Below are positions 21,501 to 33,426 of a DNA stretch of 64,000 nt, piece after piece (within the stretch, counting starts at the first letter, position 1; each line of letters opens with the position of its first letter). Origin of the DNA: a virus. Where the stretch lies: positions 1 to 64,000 of the IMG/VR virus record IMGVR_UViG_3300044611_000766. One strand, written 5' to 3'. Below the pieces are notes generated by a model. The model was given only the letters and a program-made list of their open reading frames with translations. It had not been told where the DNA came from and made no database searches. A program made the translations under genes and the position numbers.

Positions 21501-23809
21501 GTCTCATTGTCATGAATGCGAGTCTATTTTTTCCGTTCGCATCTTTAAACATAAGTGGAAGATTTAAAGCTTTGTCGTCTAAGTCGAAAGTACCTAAGGC
21601 GTGGTGATACAAATGGGCATTAACGCCATCTATCAACATTCTTCCATCTTCCATATCAAAATTCATAAAATTAACAGCTTGCGTTCCATTAATGCCAAAC
21701 GCTGTTTTAAGATTTCGATCGAACCCACTTACATCTATATTAATAGCAGAATCAATTCCTGGACCTCTTCCTGTAATAGCTCCAGAAGCAGTTGTTCTTA
21801 TTTGAGATCTTGTCATATCTGGGAATGTCATGTAGTATGCATCGTCCTTTATCGCAAATGCTTGAGTAGCCATCTGTGTTGTAATTCTGTCTACTAGTGC
21901 AGGAATTGATCTTGGATCTGCACCTGTTAGTAGCGCTCTTTGTATTTCTATAGCTTGCTGTTTTGCTCTTGTCATTCTTGCTCGCAAAAGTCCGAGAATA
22001 CTGATCTATTGGAGCTTCTGCTTCTCTTCTAATTGAGTCAATTATTGATTTATCAACAACTCCAGTTTTCATAAACTCTTCTGCTTTTTGTATTTGCCTG
22101 TCAACAACGCTAGACATTCCTTTATAGAAATCTTCACTGTTTAGGTAGTCTGGATGGTACATTAGCATCAGTGGGTCTACTCTGACAGGCTTCGGAGCAG
22201 ACATTGACATGTCCATTAAAATACCTTCTATTTTACCTTGAGATATTTCATTTTTTAAAGATGATCCATAAACTATCATCATTTTATCTTGCAGCTTCTT
22301 TGGCATTCCTTCAAAACTTCTAGCTATGTCTTCAAACTTAAGCGATGAACCTTGAAATCCACCTCTCATAGTTTGAGATTTAGCATGACTTATTTTGTAT
22401 TGTATTGCTTCAATTTCTTTTTCTATATCATCTATCATGGATTGTTCTTCTAGACCTATAGGTATTCCTATACTAGTTCTTAAATTATCTAGCTTTTTTG
22501 TTAGCATTCCGATTCTGGATTCCCAATATTCTGTAGAAGTTATAGCTTCACCATCTCTGGCTCTTTCTACTCCATTAAAAATTGCCATAGCTTTTTGCGC
22601 GTAAGAATAATCTTTGTCTACTATTGGTTTTAATGTTTTGTCAGTTGTGTCAATTATTTCTTGCAATTTTTTTTTCAAAGCGTTAGCGTCGCCGCCAACT
22701 GCAGCGTAATCACCACCAAGCCTTTGAATAAAATCATTTAAATCAGTATCAGACATAATTTGACTATAATGACTAACCATTTCTTTTAGTTTAGTTTTTA
22801 CTTGTTGAGGAATAGGTTTGGATTCGTCCATTGATCCTGATATTTTCATTTTAGCAAATTGATTCATTTCTTTATTACGTATTTCCATGCCCATTGATAA
22901 AAGATATTTTTCTTCTGTTGTTAAATCCTTCATTGAAAAAAGGCCTTTAAAAAAAGATCCAATATCATCATAATTGTATATAGAATCTTCTAGCTTAGTT
23001 GATAGCCCTCTAGCTTCTGCTAAACTTCTTGCAGCATCTAAAGAAATTCCTTTTGCCTTTGCAAGTCTTGCAGCGTGAAATTCTAAGATAGATTCTTCCA
23101 GATCTTCTCCAGCTATAGCAAAACCTCTGGCAGAATATAAAGCTTTGTAACGCTTAGGGAGTTTTGCTACCGCTTTACCAACAGCGCTAGCATCGCCCTT
23201 CATTATTTTGCTAACGAATTCTGGAGTTAAAGAACCAAGACCTAGTGCATATTGAAGTTGTTTCATTTGCGTTGCATCTAAAACTTTTCCTGCTGCATCC
23301 CTATAGCGCATAACCATAATGCCGTCGTCGGTTATGTTAAGCATTCCGTGTTCTCTACCAAATGGACTATCCATAAACTGTGCTAGTTCTTCTTTTCCGC
23401 CTCCAAAATCAAACTTAAGATATTCAACTGTCATTTCTTGGTCCATATATTGCTCTAAGCCCATCCTTCTAAAAATTTCTTGAGTTCTTAGATCCATGGT
23501 TGAGCTTTGTAAAGATGTATTTAAAGCCTTAGCTTCTTCGCCTATGTGTTTAGCGCCGCGTCTTTCTCCTTCTCCTAAACCTAATTTATTAAAAGTTCTA
23601 TAATCAGTTATTTGTAGGCCAGTGATATAGTCGACTGCTTTTTCTGCTGTGCCAAATCTATCGCCAGTAGCCGTAAAAACAAAATCAAAACCATCACCTG
23701 CTGCATTTTGTTCTATCTTAAAAAAATTTCTTAAAGTAGTATTTCTTTTTAGGGCAGACTCTGCTATTGCTATTTGTCTTCCTAATGATGTACTAATTGG
23801 TCTTGGCAT
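18567..23809 (-). CDS. Second long tail protein (tape-measure class), two CGGA codons
   Basis: From ATG at 23809 (MPRPISTSLGRQIAIAESAL), two CGGA codons at residues 606 and 1414 join three frames into a 1746-residue protein. It is mostly helical and Ala/Lys/Glu/Met-rich, as expected of an internal tail or tape-measure-class protein, with a hydrophobic segment near residue 1650 (AYALVGLAAFGFIYSA). The segment after site 8 begins FEMTELWRD; the ATG in it overlaps the end of the upstream triplet frame and could be mistaken for a separate gene start. It follows the first long tail protein by nine bases. Which of the two is the actual ruler cannot be decided here. Confidence 0.72.
19566..19569 (-). 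other. CGGA four-base codon (+1 recoding site 8)
   Basis: In-frame CTT CGGA TTT at residue 1414 of the second long tail protein. The triplet frame ends two codons later (ATT TGA). Four-base reading gives FEMTELWRDAYDRR. CTT to TTC is the only P-site pair among the 13 that could slip by ordinary re-pairing. An independent start at the ATG is possible here, so this site is slightly less certain alone. Confidence 0.78.
21991..21994 (-). other. CGGA four-base codon (+1 recoding site 9)
   Basis: In-frame TCT CGGA CTT at residue 606 of the second long tail protein. The triplet frame stays open for about 80 codons but turns into unnatural Lys/Arg/Ser/Asn/Cys-rich sequence. The +1 frame gives LLRARMTRAKQQAIEIQ and continues for 807 codons. 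The +1 frame has a TAG just upstream, so the switch must occur within about 20 bases of this codon. Confidence 0.88.
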
Positions 23810-23818
23810 TTGTATTTC

Positions 23819-26800
23819 CTATGCAAATATGTTCTGAGATAGTCCAGCAAAAATGTCAATTCCAGAATTCCCAAATGGATTAGAAACTGGAGTAACACTT
23901 CCTGATATTCCATTTCTTGACATTAACGCTCTTAATTGTGCTGCGGTATCATCTTGGTTGCTTTCAGATCCAAATGTTGGATAGCTTGGATTCGTTAAAT
24001 TTGCTTCACGAACCTGTTGTGGATAGTAACCCATTTGGGACATCTCTATACCCATTGATTGTCCCATTTTAATCTTTACATGTTCCATATTTGTATTGGG
24101 GTGCCAGCCCTCCCAGCTTAATCCTGGAAGTTCATGCCTTGAAAAATACTCATTAAGATCTGGTCTTTCTTCTACCTTCATGCCCCAAGCTGATTGATAA
24201 ATTCTTCTTTCTAATCTTCCAGAAGTTGAAAGAATTCTTTTTCTTTCTCCTTGATCGGTTTCTTGAATCATAGCTTTAAAATGTTCACGTTTTCTTTTTG
24301 GAACTGCAAGAGATAAAGTGTCTATAGAACCAGTTTGAAGATCTGCTCCATACATTGTTCTCTTTGCGGCTTGAGAAAACTGATTTGCAGATGCCATGTC
24401 TCCCATTTCTCTTGCCTCTGCTGCAAGAGATGTGTTTTTTACATAGCTAAGAATATCCGTATATTCCTCTAATGCCATTTGTTTTTTGCGTTCTTTTGGC
24501 AAAAATCTTTCGCCAGTTGTTATTTCTTTAGCATTTCCATACAAAGAATATGAACCTGCAGCAGCAAAGCCTGCAAGCGAACCAAAAGATTTAGCTCCTG
24601 CTGTTGCTCCAAAGAATGATCCCGCGATTCCTCCTCCAATTGCTGCTGCGATTGGATTTCTTTGTGTTGATTTATACAACATCGGCATGATGAAGCTTTC
24701 GATTGGATTCTGCCATTGAGGGAATGTTGCTCCATAAACATGCCTTCTTTCCCAATCTTCTTGAGCTGTTCTATTATTTAAAAATTTTGTATTAAAATAG
24801 GTGTCTCTATGCGCTATGTACTCTCCAATTCTTCCTGCTGCATATCCTTTTGCGTCTATGCCCAGTTCTTCTGGAGAAGAGCCTTTATATTTATAGTCAG
24901 AAAAATTATATTTAGAGGTTGTATCTTCTACTTGCGCTCTAATTTTTTCTAATCTAACCCTTTCTTCTCCTGTTGTAAGTTGAGAATTGATTGTTCTATC
25001 AAGCTCCCTAAATTGCTTTGAATATGGCGCAACGTCTGCAAGAATGTCCAACTGAGTCAACGGACCATAGTCTGATGACATATTATTTATTCTTTCATAA
25101 CCAACACCTGGTAGTCTAAACTCTCCTTCGGCAACTTTAGTAAAAGGATCGCCTTGTTGGAAGTTTATAAAATAATCAGCTCCTGGCAAGAAGGGATATT
25201 TATCTGCCATTGTGTTTCTAATTGGGTTAAGATAATTTACATTAGTTCTATCTTTTGGAACGAATCTTCTGATAATTTCAGAGAACTCAATATTTCCTAA
25301 GGCACCTTCTGCGGTGAGTGGCACGTCACCTAAACCACCAAGATTTAAGTCCCAAAAAGCTCTGCTGCTTCCGTAAGCTTTAGAAGCGGATTGGAGAACT
25401 GATCTTTGTGGTTCAAAGTCGCTTTGACCAAAACCAAATCCCTCACGCATTGATGCAAAGCCGAAACCGTAAATACCAAATGTTTCTTGCATTCTGTAGC
25501 CTATCTCACCAGCTTGAAAATTCATATTAGCGTGAGAAATTGGTCTACCTGCACCTATTACAGAAGGAGGAACATTGCCTGGCACCGGTGGAGGGCCATA
25601 TTGATTCGCTGAAACATATTGAGAGTTATAAGCAGATATTGTTCGCATTGACTGCTCTCTAGCAAGGCCCATTACCCCTGCATTGCCAGCCATTCTTGCG
25701 TTATAGTTTGATATTGCACTATTTCCACCTGAGCCCACCATTTGGCCAGGCGCTCCAGCTCCAAAACCTCCAGTATATGAACCTGTACCAGGAATTCTTT
25801 GGCCATAATCCATGGTTACTCTTCCCGACATCATTAATCCTTGTGGATTATATGCTCCCGACTGACCTGCTGGAACATACTGGGCCATATTTTGAGTTAC
25901 TTCGTCAGCATGCATTTGCAGTTGTGGCTTTAATAGCTTTCCTACTGATGCATTTAACACTGAAGTTACAGGGCCAAAAGGTCCACTAAAGTATTCTCCC
26001 GTTACAGGGTACGGCCTATCGTAGTAGTGTTTTCTCTCAAATCTATAAGGATCAAATGGCCTTAGTGGGGAAAAGTCATAGCCAAACGCTAGTTTTTCTG
26101 CTGGAGTTTCCCAAAAATCAGAGCTATATGTTGATGCGGTTTTTAATCTCTTGTACCAAGATGGTCTATAGTACATTGTTTTTCCACCCTCAAAAGGAGT
26201 GTTGCCAAGAGGCCAATATCTACCTTGCTTAATTGCAACTTCACCTTGGGTTAATTGTTCTTTCTTTTCCTGGTATCCCATTCCACCAGGAGTAATTCCT
26301 GCAGCTAGAGATTGAGCCTGCATTACTCCAGATGCTGCTTGTCCCAAAAAGAATGGAGAGTAAACTCTTTCTCCTCTAATATCTTTTTCGTTGACCATTC
26401 CACCGATTGTTCTATCGGCTGCAAGCACTGTTGCGCCTCCAGCAACAACTGGCAGAGCCCTCTTCATTACCATGCCTCTTGCGTATAGATCTAGTGGACC
26501 CTTATAGTTGGAAACATTAATTCCTGCGCCTACTGTGCCAAAATATCTATTTAATCTTTCAAAACCATGAGACATTGGGATTGATGCAAAACTTACAGAA
26601 GCTGGATCATTATAACTATTTACTCCTGCTATATTTAAACCAACCTTTTTTCCTCCAGCTATTGATGCTGCTGTTGAAGCTGTCGGTACAAAAGTTAAAG
26701 ATTGATTACCAAGAGGATTGCTTGCATACTCATCAACACTGTATGGAGCTACGCCAAAACGTCTTCTAAAAGCTGGTTTAAATGGTGCAGTAAATGATCT

Positions 26801-29800
26801 TACACCACTTGAATTTATTATAGAGTTAGTTCCACGAATGTAAGGTTCAGCTAATGATGTAAATGCTTTTTTTGTTGAAGGATCTCTAGCTACTTTTATA
26901 AACTCGTCTAAAGCACTTGCCGCACTAACTCCTGTTGGCATTTTTGGCTGAAATGTTTTTAGTGCATTAAAGTTTAAAAGAGTGGAAAGACCAGCCGCTT
27001 TTGCTTCTGCTGCTTGGGCTGTAGAAAGTCTTCCATCTTTCAACATCTTTGTAACAATACTATCAATGTCTATGATGAGTTGAGATGGATTATTTACTCC
27101 TCTAGCTACAGCATCGCGCTGAATCATTAGTCTGAATATTTCATTTCTTAATTCATCTAATCTAGTTGATAAAGCTGGAGATTTTTCTGCCATTTGAGAA
27201 ACTGCAGACAAGTTTGTGTCGTCGAGCATTCCTCTAACTCTTGATGTTTGTCTAGTTAAACCAGTGGTATCAACCCCCCTAGCTCTTAAGCCTGGTATAG
27301 ATCTGAATATATCGTCTAAAAGTGCTTCTCCAGTTGCTATTCCCTCGACTGGATTCGTTATATCAGTGGGACTCATTTGTTTATTAAGTGAAGGAACCGC
27401 TACCTGCATTCTTGCACCATATAATGATTCCAACTCTTTCATGAATGGTAGAGGAGCTCCATAATTAAACGGTTGCTCTTGGAATCTATCGTAAGCTCTT
27501 AAAACCTGTTTATGATCATAGATAACATTATCAAGATCATCTACAACCTCAGCTCCTTTTGTTCCAGCTTGAAGCCTAAGAGTCCTTCCGCCTTTGTATC
27601 TAACTTCATTTTGCAATGCTAAGTCTATAAGAACTCTTGGATTATTTATATCATAATCCCTTTTACGGAATCTAGAAGCTAATTTAAATAAAGAGTTTGG
27701 CTGCTCTTCGTCAACATCAAACCTTTTTTTCATTCTTTCCAAGAAAGAAAGATCCCTATTTCCTGCTGCTGCGTCCATCTCTCCTGTAGAAATGGATTTT
27801 TTATTAGCCATATAACTTAATGCTCGAGTAAAGATATTACTTTCTTGAGGATTAACTATATTATAAAGACCTTTTAGTTGCGTTACCTTTGGAGACATCG
27901 TAGAGGCTTCTTGCCCCATTATTGAAAGATTTCCTTTTGACCCAAAAATGCCTGAGCTTTTCTTTGTCCAAATAAACATCTCAGCTGCGTGCGACTCAAG
28001 TCTTCCAAATGGTTGCATTGACATGCCACCTTGAATCTGAATTGGAGCAAATTTGTTAACCCCACTTGGACCACCAACTCCTAGCATTTGCATAGGATTA
28101 AATCTAACAATTGGTATTCTGAACTGTTCCGTCATAAAATCTTTTAAGCTAGTTGTTAAAGATTTTATTTTTGTTAGGTCAACAATTTCTCCTCTTTTAT
28201 TTTGATACACTCCATCAATTTTTGAAAAGCCTATTGATTTTGAAACGGGATCATTTATCTTTAGTTTTCCAGCTATGTCTCTTACGACATCTCTTTGTTC
28301 TGGTTTTAAATAATTAAAAAGTCCACTATCAAAAGCTTCGTCAACCAAAAGTTGTTTCATGCCAAAAAGGTTATATCCACCAGAACTTGCTCTTGATGAC
28401 ATTGCTTTATTCTTAATTAAAAATGCTCTTAGTTCACCAAAGCTACTTGAGTCTATTCCTCTATTTTTTATTTGTTTATCAATTATTGAGGAACTTAAGT
28501 ATCTACCATTTGAATCTAATAAATCTATGCCAAGTATTTGTGCAGTTCTTCTTTTTAGAAATTCTTCTTTTGCACCTGTAAGTGGACCAACAAAATCTTG
28601 ATAAACAGCTTTTTGTGGCTTGAGCATTGTTTGCCCATACGGAACTACTGAGTCGTTATAAAAAGTATTCCAGTAACTTTTTGTTTTTGCATTTAGTCTT
28701 TTTTGAAATTCTTTTTTAGTAAAAAGTGCATCTGTTGCGCTAATCGATCTTTTTAGTGCATCGTTTGTAAATTGATCTTCAACTTCAGGATTAGCTTTTC
28801 TAAATATTTTTGTAACGGTGTCATAAAAATCGTCATCTGTTTGAGATAAAATTCTATTTTTACCTATTTGTATTCTAACACTAGCATGCTCCATACCCCT
28901 GCTAGTTCTGGGTGTTTTAACTACATTAAGAGATCTTACAAACTTATCTGCTGCTTCATCTGAAGCACCATTTCTTCTTAAGTTTGCTGCAAGTTGTTCT
29001 TTATATACATTTGTTTTTAATACTTGTGCAAATGTTGCATCATCAACGGCACCACCACCGGGACCACCTTTGCCCATGAGTTGATTAACTGTTTCAGCGT
29101 AAGACGAAAACTTACTTCTATGTTGCCCCTGAACAGCTCTAATTGCATCTTCTAGTCTATTAGTTGCGTCTAAAGATGGTCCTCTGATTAAGGAGACTGC
29201 ATCAGCAAAAGATTTAGATCCAGAAATAACATCATGGCCTATTTTTGCATCTCTAAACTTGCTATTAAAAGATCTTAATCCAACAGAAAATCCCCTAAAT
29301 GCTGGTATCGTATCTATTGCGCCATAATAACTTTGTGCAGTATCATCAAAACCTACAAAAAAAGCTTTAGCGTATTGACCTGCTTGATTTAACTTTGATT
29401 TACCGTCTCTTTCAGCTGCAAGTGCTGCGGCCTTTGGGCCACCTCTTGCTCTATACATTGCTTGAACGGGACCAACTTGATTTTGTTTACCTTGCTCTAC
29501 CGCATAATTAAAAGCTGCACCAGCACTAGACATGTACTTGGTTGTTTCTCCAGCTATTTTTGAAAAATCTTGACCGACTTCTTCAAGAATTGTCCTAAGA
29601 TCGGCGACCTTATTGGCTCTTGCCATTTGTTTTGCTGTTAAAGATAAGTTTGGATTACTTGCGTATGGTATATCGTAATAAAATTTTGCTCTACCTAAAG
29701 CTGCGCCACCTACTGCACCCATTCCTGTAATGGAGGCAATATTGTATACAGATTGTTTTGCAAAGTCTGCTAAAACATCCGCTGGATTGTACCATTTAAC

Positions 29801-30452
29801 TTTCTTTTTATCCTGATTATGCCCAAAAAGTGGATCGGTTACAGCCCTTTGAGCCACATAAAGAGCAGGAAGCTCATAAGGAAGTCTTCTACCGAGTTGA
29901 ACTAACTTTTGCTGTAAGTCATCTCTTGCCGTCCAAACAGCAGCAGATTCTCTTGTAATTCCTCCGCCAGCTGTTTGAATCTCGCTTCTAGTTAAATAGT
30001 TTCCACCCTCTAGCAAATGATCTCTATGAACAACCTGTGTTGCTCGACCAGTATTTAGAGAGCCGTCTGGCCCTTCATAAACTAGCCTACTATAAGGATC
30101 AACGCTATCATCAACGTATCGAGTAACTCCGCTCTAGTTCATCTGCTGTACGTCTTAGTTTATTCCATGAATCAACAAATCTAGAAGAAAATTGCCCACC
30201 TGAATCTGCTGCATCTTGAATTCTTTTTCCAAGCTTAAGACCCTGTCCTTTGACTACCCTACCTAAGACGGCGGAGACAACAACAGCTGAAGTAGTTGAT
30301 GCGAAGAAACGCATCATAGGATGGTCGTTTAATGCTCTAGCTATAGCTCCAGAATTAGGACTTGGGCCCTCTGATTCTCCCTCATTTATTTGAGCGTCTC
30401 TAGAAGTAACCCCATGACCTAAACTGCTTATTGGTCCACGGTCTCTGATCAA
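23819..30452 (-). CDS. Putative tape measure protein, one CGGA codon
   Basis: It starts at TTG 30452 with AGGA seven bases upstream (an in-frame TAA precedes it) and encodes MIRDRGPISSLGHG. CGGA at residue 108 joins the first 107 codons to a frame of ~2100 codons, total 2210 residues. It is the first gene after the two tail assembly chaperones, the classical tape-measure position, and its length suits a tail ruler. It mixes helical stretches with Gly/Pro/Tyr-rich segments (residues ~1350-1650) and alanine-glycine hydrophobic patches (GMGAVGGAALGRA; AAIGGGIAGSFFGATAGA) typical of tape measure proteins. No lytic domain is seen. Confidence 0.75.
30128..30131 (-). other. CGGA four-base codon (+1 recoding site 10)
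   Basis: In-frame GAG CGGA GTT at residue 108 of the tape-measure gene. The triplet frame ends five codons later at TGA. Four-base reading gives VTRYVDDSVDPYSRLVYEG and joins the main frame without a start codon between. Confidence 0.9.
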
Positions 30453-30467
30453 CTTTTATTCCTAGCA

Positions 30468-31091
30468 CTATCCCCAAAGCTTGCGAGCAATTGGGTCCTC
30501 AAATTTAGCTTCACCATCTTTTCTAGATGCATTGAATCTGTTTGCATAATCTTTTTGCTTTTGCATTTCTTCTTCTGGATCAATCAATTGAAGAGAGACA
30601 TTGGTAGATTCCATGCCTGCGGCATTCTGTTGAATTTCAATAATTTTTTCAGACAAAGCAACGTGTTCAGCTAATTTAGAAAAAGTCATATTGTCAAGAT
30701 CGGAAGGATGATAATTTGGCATTGTTGCCAAAACAAAAGCCTTCATTAATGACCTGACCTCATTGGCTTCTTCTCTTTTTTGCTCTACTATTTGTTTTGC
30801 TCTTCTTGCAGAAGAAAATCCTGACTCCTCCAAAACTTCTTCTGCTAAAGAGGAAATAAGGCCAGCTGGATAGTTGTCTATGTTAAAATCTTTTGGATAT
30901 ATTACCGAGTATTTTATTATAAGATCTTCTATGTCAGCAGTGCTGCTATCTCCATTTTTTTGGAATTCAGATATATGATCAAACTCAGAAAAGGTTAACT
31001 CTCTAAAAAGAATAGTTTGCTTTTTAATAGAGGTCTCAAATATTGACCCATATTTATTTTTTATCTTAAATATAAAAGATGGGTCTAACAT
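30468..31091 (-). CDS. Tail assembly chaperone, paralogue 2
   Basis: This 207-residue protein lies directly before the tape-measure gene. It shares a recognisable plan with the preceding gene: an early strand segment (YGSIFETSIKKQTILFREL then F-S-E-F), a middle I-Y-P-K segment, and NYPAGLISSLAEEVLEESGF, matching GLPSLISQEVLEASGF next door. In many phages two chaperone products come from one gene by a programmed -1 frameshift; here they appear as two tandem genes three bases apart in the same phase. The extra C-terminal ~90 charged residues may contact the tape measure. Confidence 0.75.
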   Translation of the reverse strand: MLDPSFIFKIKNKYGSIFETSIKKQTILFRELTFSEFDHISEFQKNGDSSTADIEDLIIKYSVIYPKDFNIDNYPAGLISSLAEEVLEESGFSSARRAKQIVEQKREEANEVRSLMKAFVLATMPNYHPSDLDNMTFSKLAEHVALSEKIIEIQQNAAGMESTNVSLQLIDPEEEMQKQKDYANRFNASRKDGEAKFEDPIARKLWG

Positions 31092-31094
31092 TTA

Positions 31095-31607
31095 TTATAA
31101 CTGTCTTACTTCTAGCGCAACGAAACCTGATGCTTCAAGAACTTCTTGAGAAATTAAAGATGGAAGTCCAGCCATCTCTCTGGTCATTGCAGCGATATCG
31201 TATGATGGGAACAGAATGCAAAGTTCTGCTATAGCTTCTTCATTCCAAAGATTAGCTTCTGCCGTAGACAATTGTCCAGACTGGACAAGTTGTTCCATTT
31301 TTCTAACTAAATTTTTGTATTCTATTCTAGAAAGAGGTCTCCAAGCAATATGCTTATCAAAAGATATTGAAGTTACATAAACATCACCATGTTCTTTTTT
31401 CCAAATCTTAATTTGACCTGCAGTTGGTCCATCTGGCCAAATCTCTTCTTCATCAGGAAGATCTTCTACCGAAGATATTGGTTCAAAATCATCTTCCTCT
31501 GTATTGAAGTCTTCATCTACCATTTTTGCAACAAGTGCCTCGTCAGAACCAGTTTCTTCCATTAGTTCTTCAGACGCACTAACTACTACTTTTCTTTTCT
31601 CAGTCAT
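31095..31607 (-). CDS. Tail assembly chaperone, paralogue 1
   Basis: This 170-residue protein has an acidic N-terminus, a core with DVYVTSISFDKHIAWRPLSRIEY, an alpha-helical region, and the LCILFPSYD and GLPSLISQEVLEASGF segments typical of phage tail chaperones. It lies between tube-family genes and the tape measure, the expected place. The next gene starts three bases after its stop. No slippery heptamer joining the two genes was seen, and both are in the same phase, so independent translation is likely. Confidence 0.75.
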   Translation of the reverse strand: MTEKRKVVVSASEELMEETGSDEALVAKMVDEDFNTEEDDFEPISSVEDLPDEEEIWPDGPTAGQIKIWKKEHGDVYVTSISFDKHIAWRPLSRIEYKNLVRKMEQLVQSGQLSTAEANLWNEEAIAELCILFPSYDIAAMTREMAGLPSLISQEVLEASGFVALEVRQL

Positions 31608-31662
31608 TTTTTTCTCCTAATTATTTAAAATAAACCTAAAACATTATATCACAAAATACTAT

Positions 31663-32685
31663 TTATGGAACCTGCCCATAAGTGGTTACATACTGAACTC
31701 TTTGTTGAGTTGGGGGTGTTGAGTTCTGAGTTGCACTTGTGCCCTTAGCTTGAGCTGCATCATTGGTTGCTGCTGTTTCGCTTGAACTTGGAGATTTTCT
31801 AGACGCTCCAGAAGATATGTACATATCCCTTGCTATAAACTGATACGTTTCCATTAGTGGCTCGCCGCCAGTAGAGTAGCCAGAAGCCATTCCAAGAAGC
31901 TGTACGCTCTGCAAAACAATGTCCATTTTATCAGATGCTGTTTTTTGAACTAGTCTTTCATTATAATCTGTAGCCATCAGCCTATCAAGCATGTCGTAGT
32001 TGTCATCGCCATCATTGCCTTTATTTCTTGCTACTGTAGTTACAGAACCTTCTTGGGTCCCGTATTTAATAACAAAGTTAAAAGGAGGGTGTGCAGAGAA
32101 TATATTTCTAGCATCGTCTGTACTATTGTCAGAAGAAAGTCTATCTAACTGACTGTTTGCCCAGTATTTTTTAATATTTTTTTCATCATCTAATGATTCT
32201 ACTCTACTCATCAAAAAGGATTGTATTCTTGCATTTGATCCTTCTGCGGTATAAAATCCAGCTCTTTTTTCAGCAGCTTTTGACAATAGGTCGTTCATTC
32301 TACCAGGGTACCTGGCATAGACATTAAACTCCCCAGTAATAATTCTTGTTCCAACCATCATTACATCATAGTTGTATGACCAAAATCCATATAAAGGTTG
32401 CTTTTCTTGCTTAATTGCAAAAGCAAAGCTAGCTAAATCTAGTTCATCTGATTGATCAAAAAGACCATCTATATAGATCCTTACATCTTCTCCAGTAAAA
32501 TAATAATCATAATATTGATTAAATTGTTCTGCAGAACTTGATTTTCCAGCCCATTGAAGATCTACATTTGGATTAAGTGGATCAAAGCTTCTTGCTTGTG
32601 TTGGGTCTCTCAATTCATACGGCACATACGAAGTAAAAGGCCTATATGATTTTTGTCCAACAATCGAATTATAATCTCTTGGCAT
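31663..32685 (-). CDS. Tail-tube-family paralogue 3
   Basis: This 340-residue protein shares the layout of the two upstream tube-family genes: a phrase with IKQEKQPLYGFWSYNYD followed by GTRIITGEFNVYARYP corresponds to REKAPIYTMGSPNPRSFS then GIAGSLIFTVF in the main tube gene. The order (bulky glycine phrase, then G-x-x-I-x-G, then aromatic strand) is conserved. It has a longer, low-complexity Ser/Thr/Gln C-terminus. It might be a tube-to-baseplate adaptor or tube initiator; this is inference from paralogy and position next to the chaperones. Confidence 0.65.
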   Translation of the reverse strand: MPRDYNSIVGQKSYRPFTSYVPYELRDPTQARSFDPLNPNVDLQWAGKSSSAEQFNQYYDYYFTGEDVRIYIDGLFDQSDELDLASFAFAIKQEKQPLYGFWSYNYDVMMVGTRIITGEFNVYARYPGRMNDLLSKAAEKRAGFYTAEGSNARIQSFLMSRVESLDDEKNIKKYWANSQLDRLSSDNSTDDARNIFSAHPPFNFVIKYGTQEGSVTTVARNKGNDGDDNYDMLDRLMATDYNERLVQKTASDKMDIVLQSVQLLGMASGYSTGGEPLMETYQFIARDMYISSGASRKSPSSSETAATNDAAQAKGTSATQNSTPPTQQRVQYVTTYGQVP

Positions 32686-32693
32686 TTTTTATC

Positions 32694-33413
32694 CTAAGCT
32701 CTTGGAACTCTATCTATGAAAGTAGTATACTCTGTTAGTTTGTCTGTAGAATCTGAATTCCAAAAATTCTTTTGCCTCTGCTCATATGCGTCATAAACAT
32801 CGTCTGGAAGCATCATTGGATCTTTTTCCATACTTACAAGTGGCTGCATTCCTCTGGCCATAAATGTGTATGTTTGCTCAGTGATAAGGTCGTCTACAGA
32901 CATTGTGCCACCTTCGTCAACTATAGTAACGCCATATATCTTCATTTTAGATGCCATTCCATATTCGTTAAAAAAAGATAAAACAATATCAAATGGTGGC
33001 AACATGTCTGCTAAAGGAGCAAAGAACAAGCCTGTTTCAGACATCATCTGTCTAAATTCTTTTATTCTGTAGAATGCATATTCATTAAAAACAGTAAAGA
33101 TTAAAGATCCAGCTATAGTCCTTCCGCCTTTAACAAAGCCCCTTGGATTAACATGCCCCAATGTTCTTATTGGTGAGTTTTCTCTGTGAATTGAATAAGA
33201 GATTGTTTGAATTTCTGCCATTTCAAGAATGTCAGATTCACCTACCGTCTTAGTGTTTCTATCTATGTTTGGAACAACTATTGTCGCAGATATATCGGTA
33301 CCTGCATATGACATATTTGAAAATGGGTCAGGCATGCCTTTGGCAACTCTGTTTGAAGTGACCCCACTTTCATATCGAAATATTTGATCTCTTTTTTCTT
33401 GAAGTGATGACAT
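32694..33413 (-). CDS. Tail-tube-family paralogue 2
   Basis: This 239-residue protein is clearly related to the preceding tube gene: ISYSIHRENSPIRTLGHVNP, RGFVKGGRTIAGSLIFTVF and DMLPPFDIVLSFFNEYG correspond to ITFSVTREKAPIYTMGSPNP, RSFSRGKRGIAGSLIFTVF and DQIPPFDITVTFVNEYG. It also keeps the C-terminal block TYTFMARGM. It follows a strong hairpin and has its own AGGAG-like site, so its level may be set separately from the main tube. A tube cap or baseplate-proximal tube role is likely. Confidence 0.75.
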   Translation of the reverse strand: MSSLQEKRDQIFRYESGVTSNRVAKGMPDPFSNMSYAGTDISATIVVPNIDRNTKTVGESDILEMAEIQTISYSIHRENSPIRTLGHVNPRGFVKGGRTIAGSLIFTVFNEYAFYRIKEFRQMMSETGLFFAPLADMLPPFDIVLSFFNEYGMASKMKIYGVTIVDEGGTMSVDDLITEQTYTFMARGMQPLVSMEKDPMMLPDDVYDAYEQRQKNFWNSDSTDKLTEYTTFIDRVPRA

Positions 33414-33426
33414 TTAATCTCCTAAA

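Noticed and set aside
21752-21990. C-terminal extension of the triplet frame after site 9 as a real protein end
   Set aside because: About 80 codons of Lys/Arg/Ser/Asn/Cys-rich sequence overlap a natural coding frame; it is the out-of-phase reading of the same gene.
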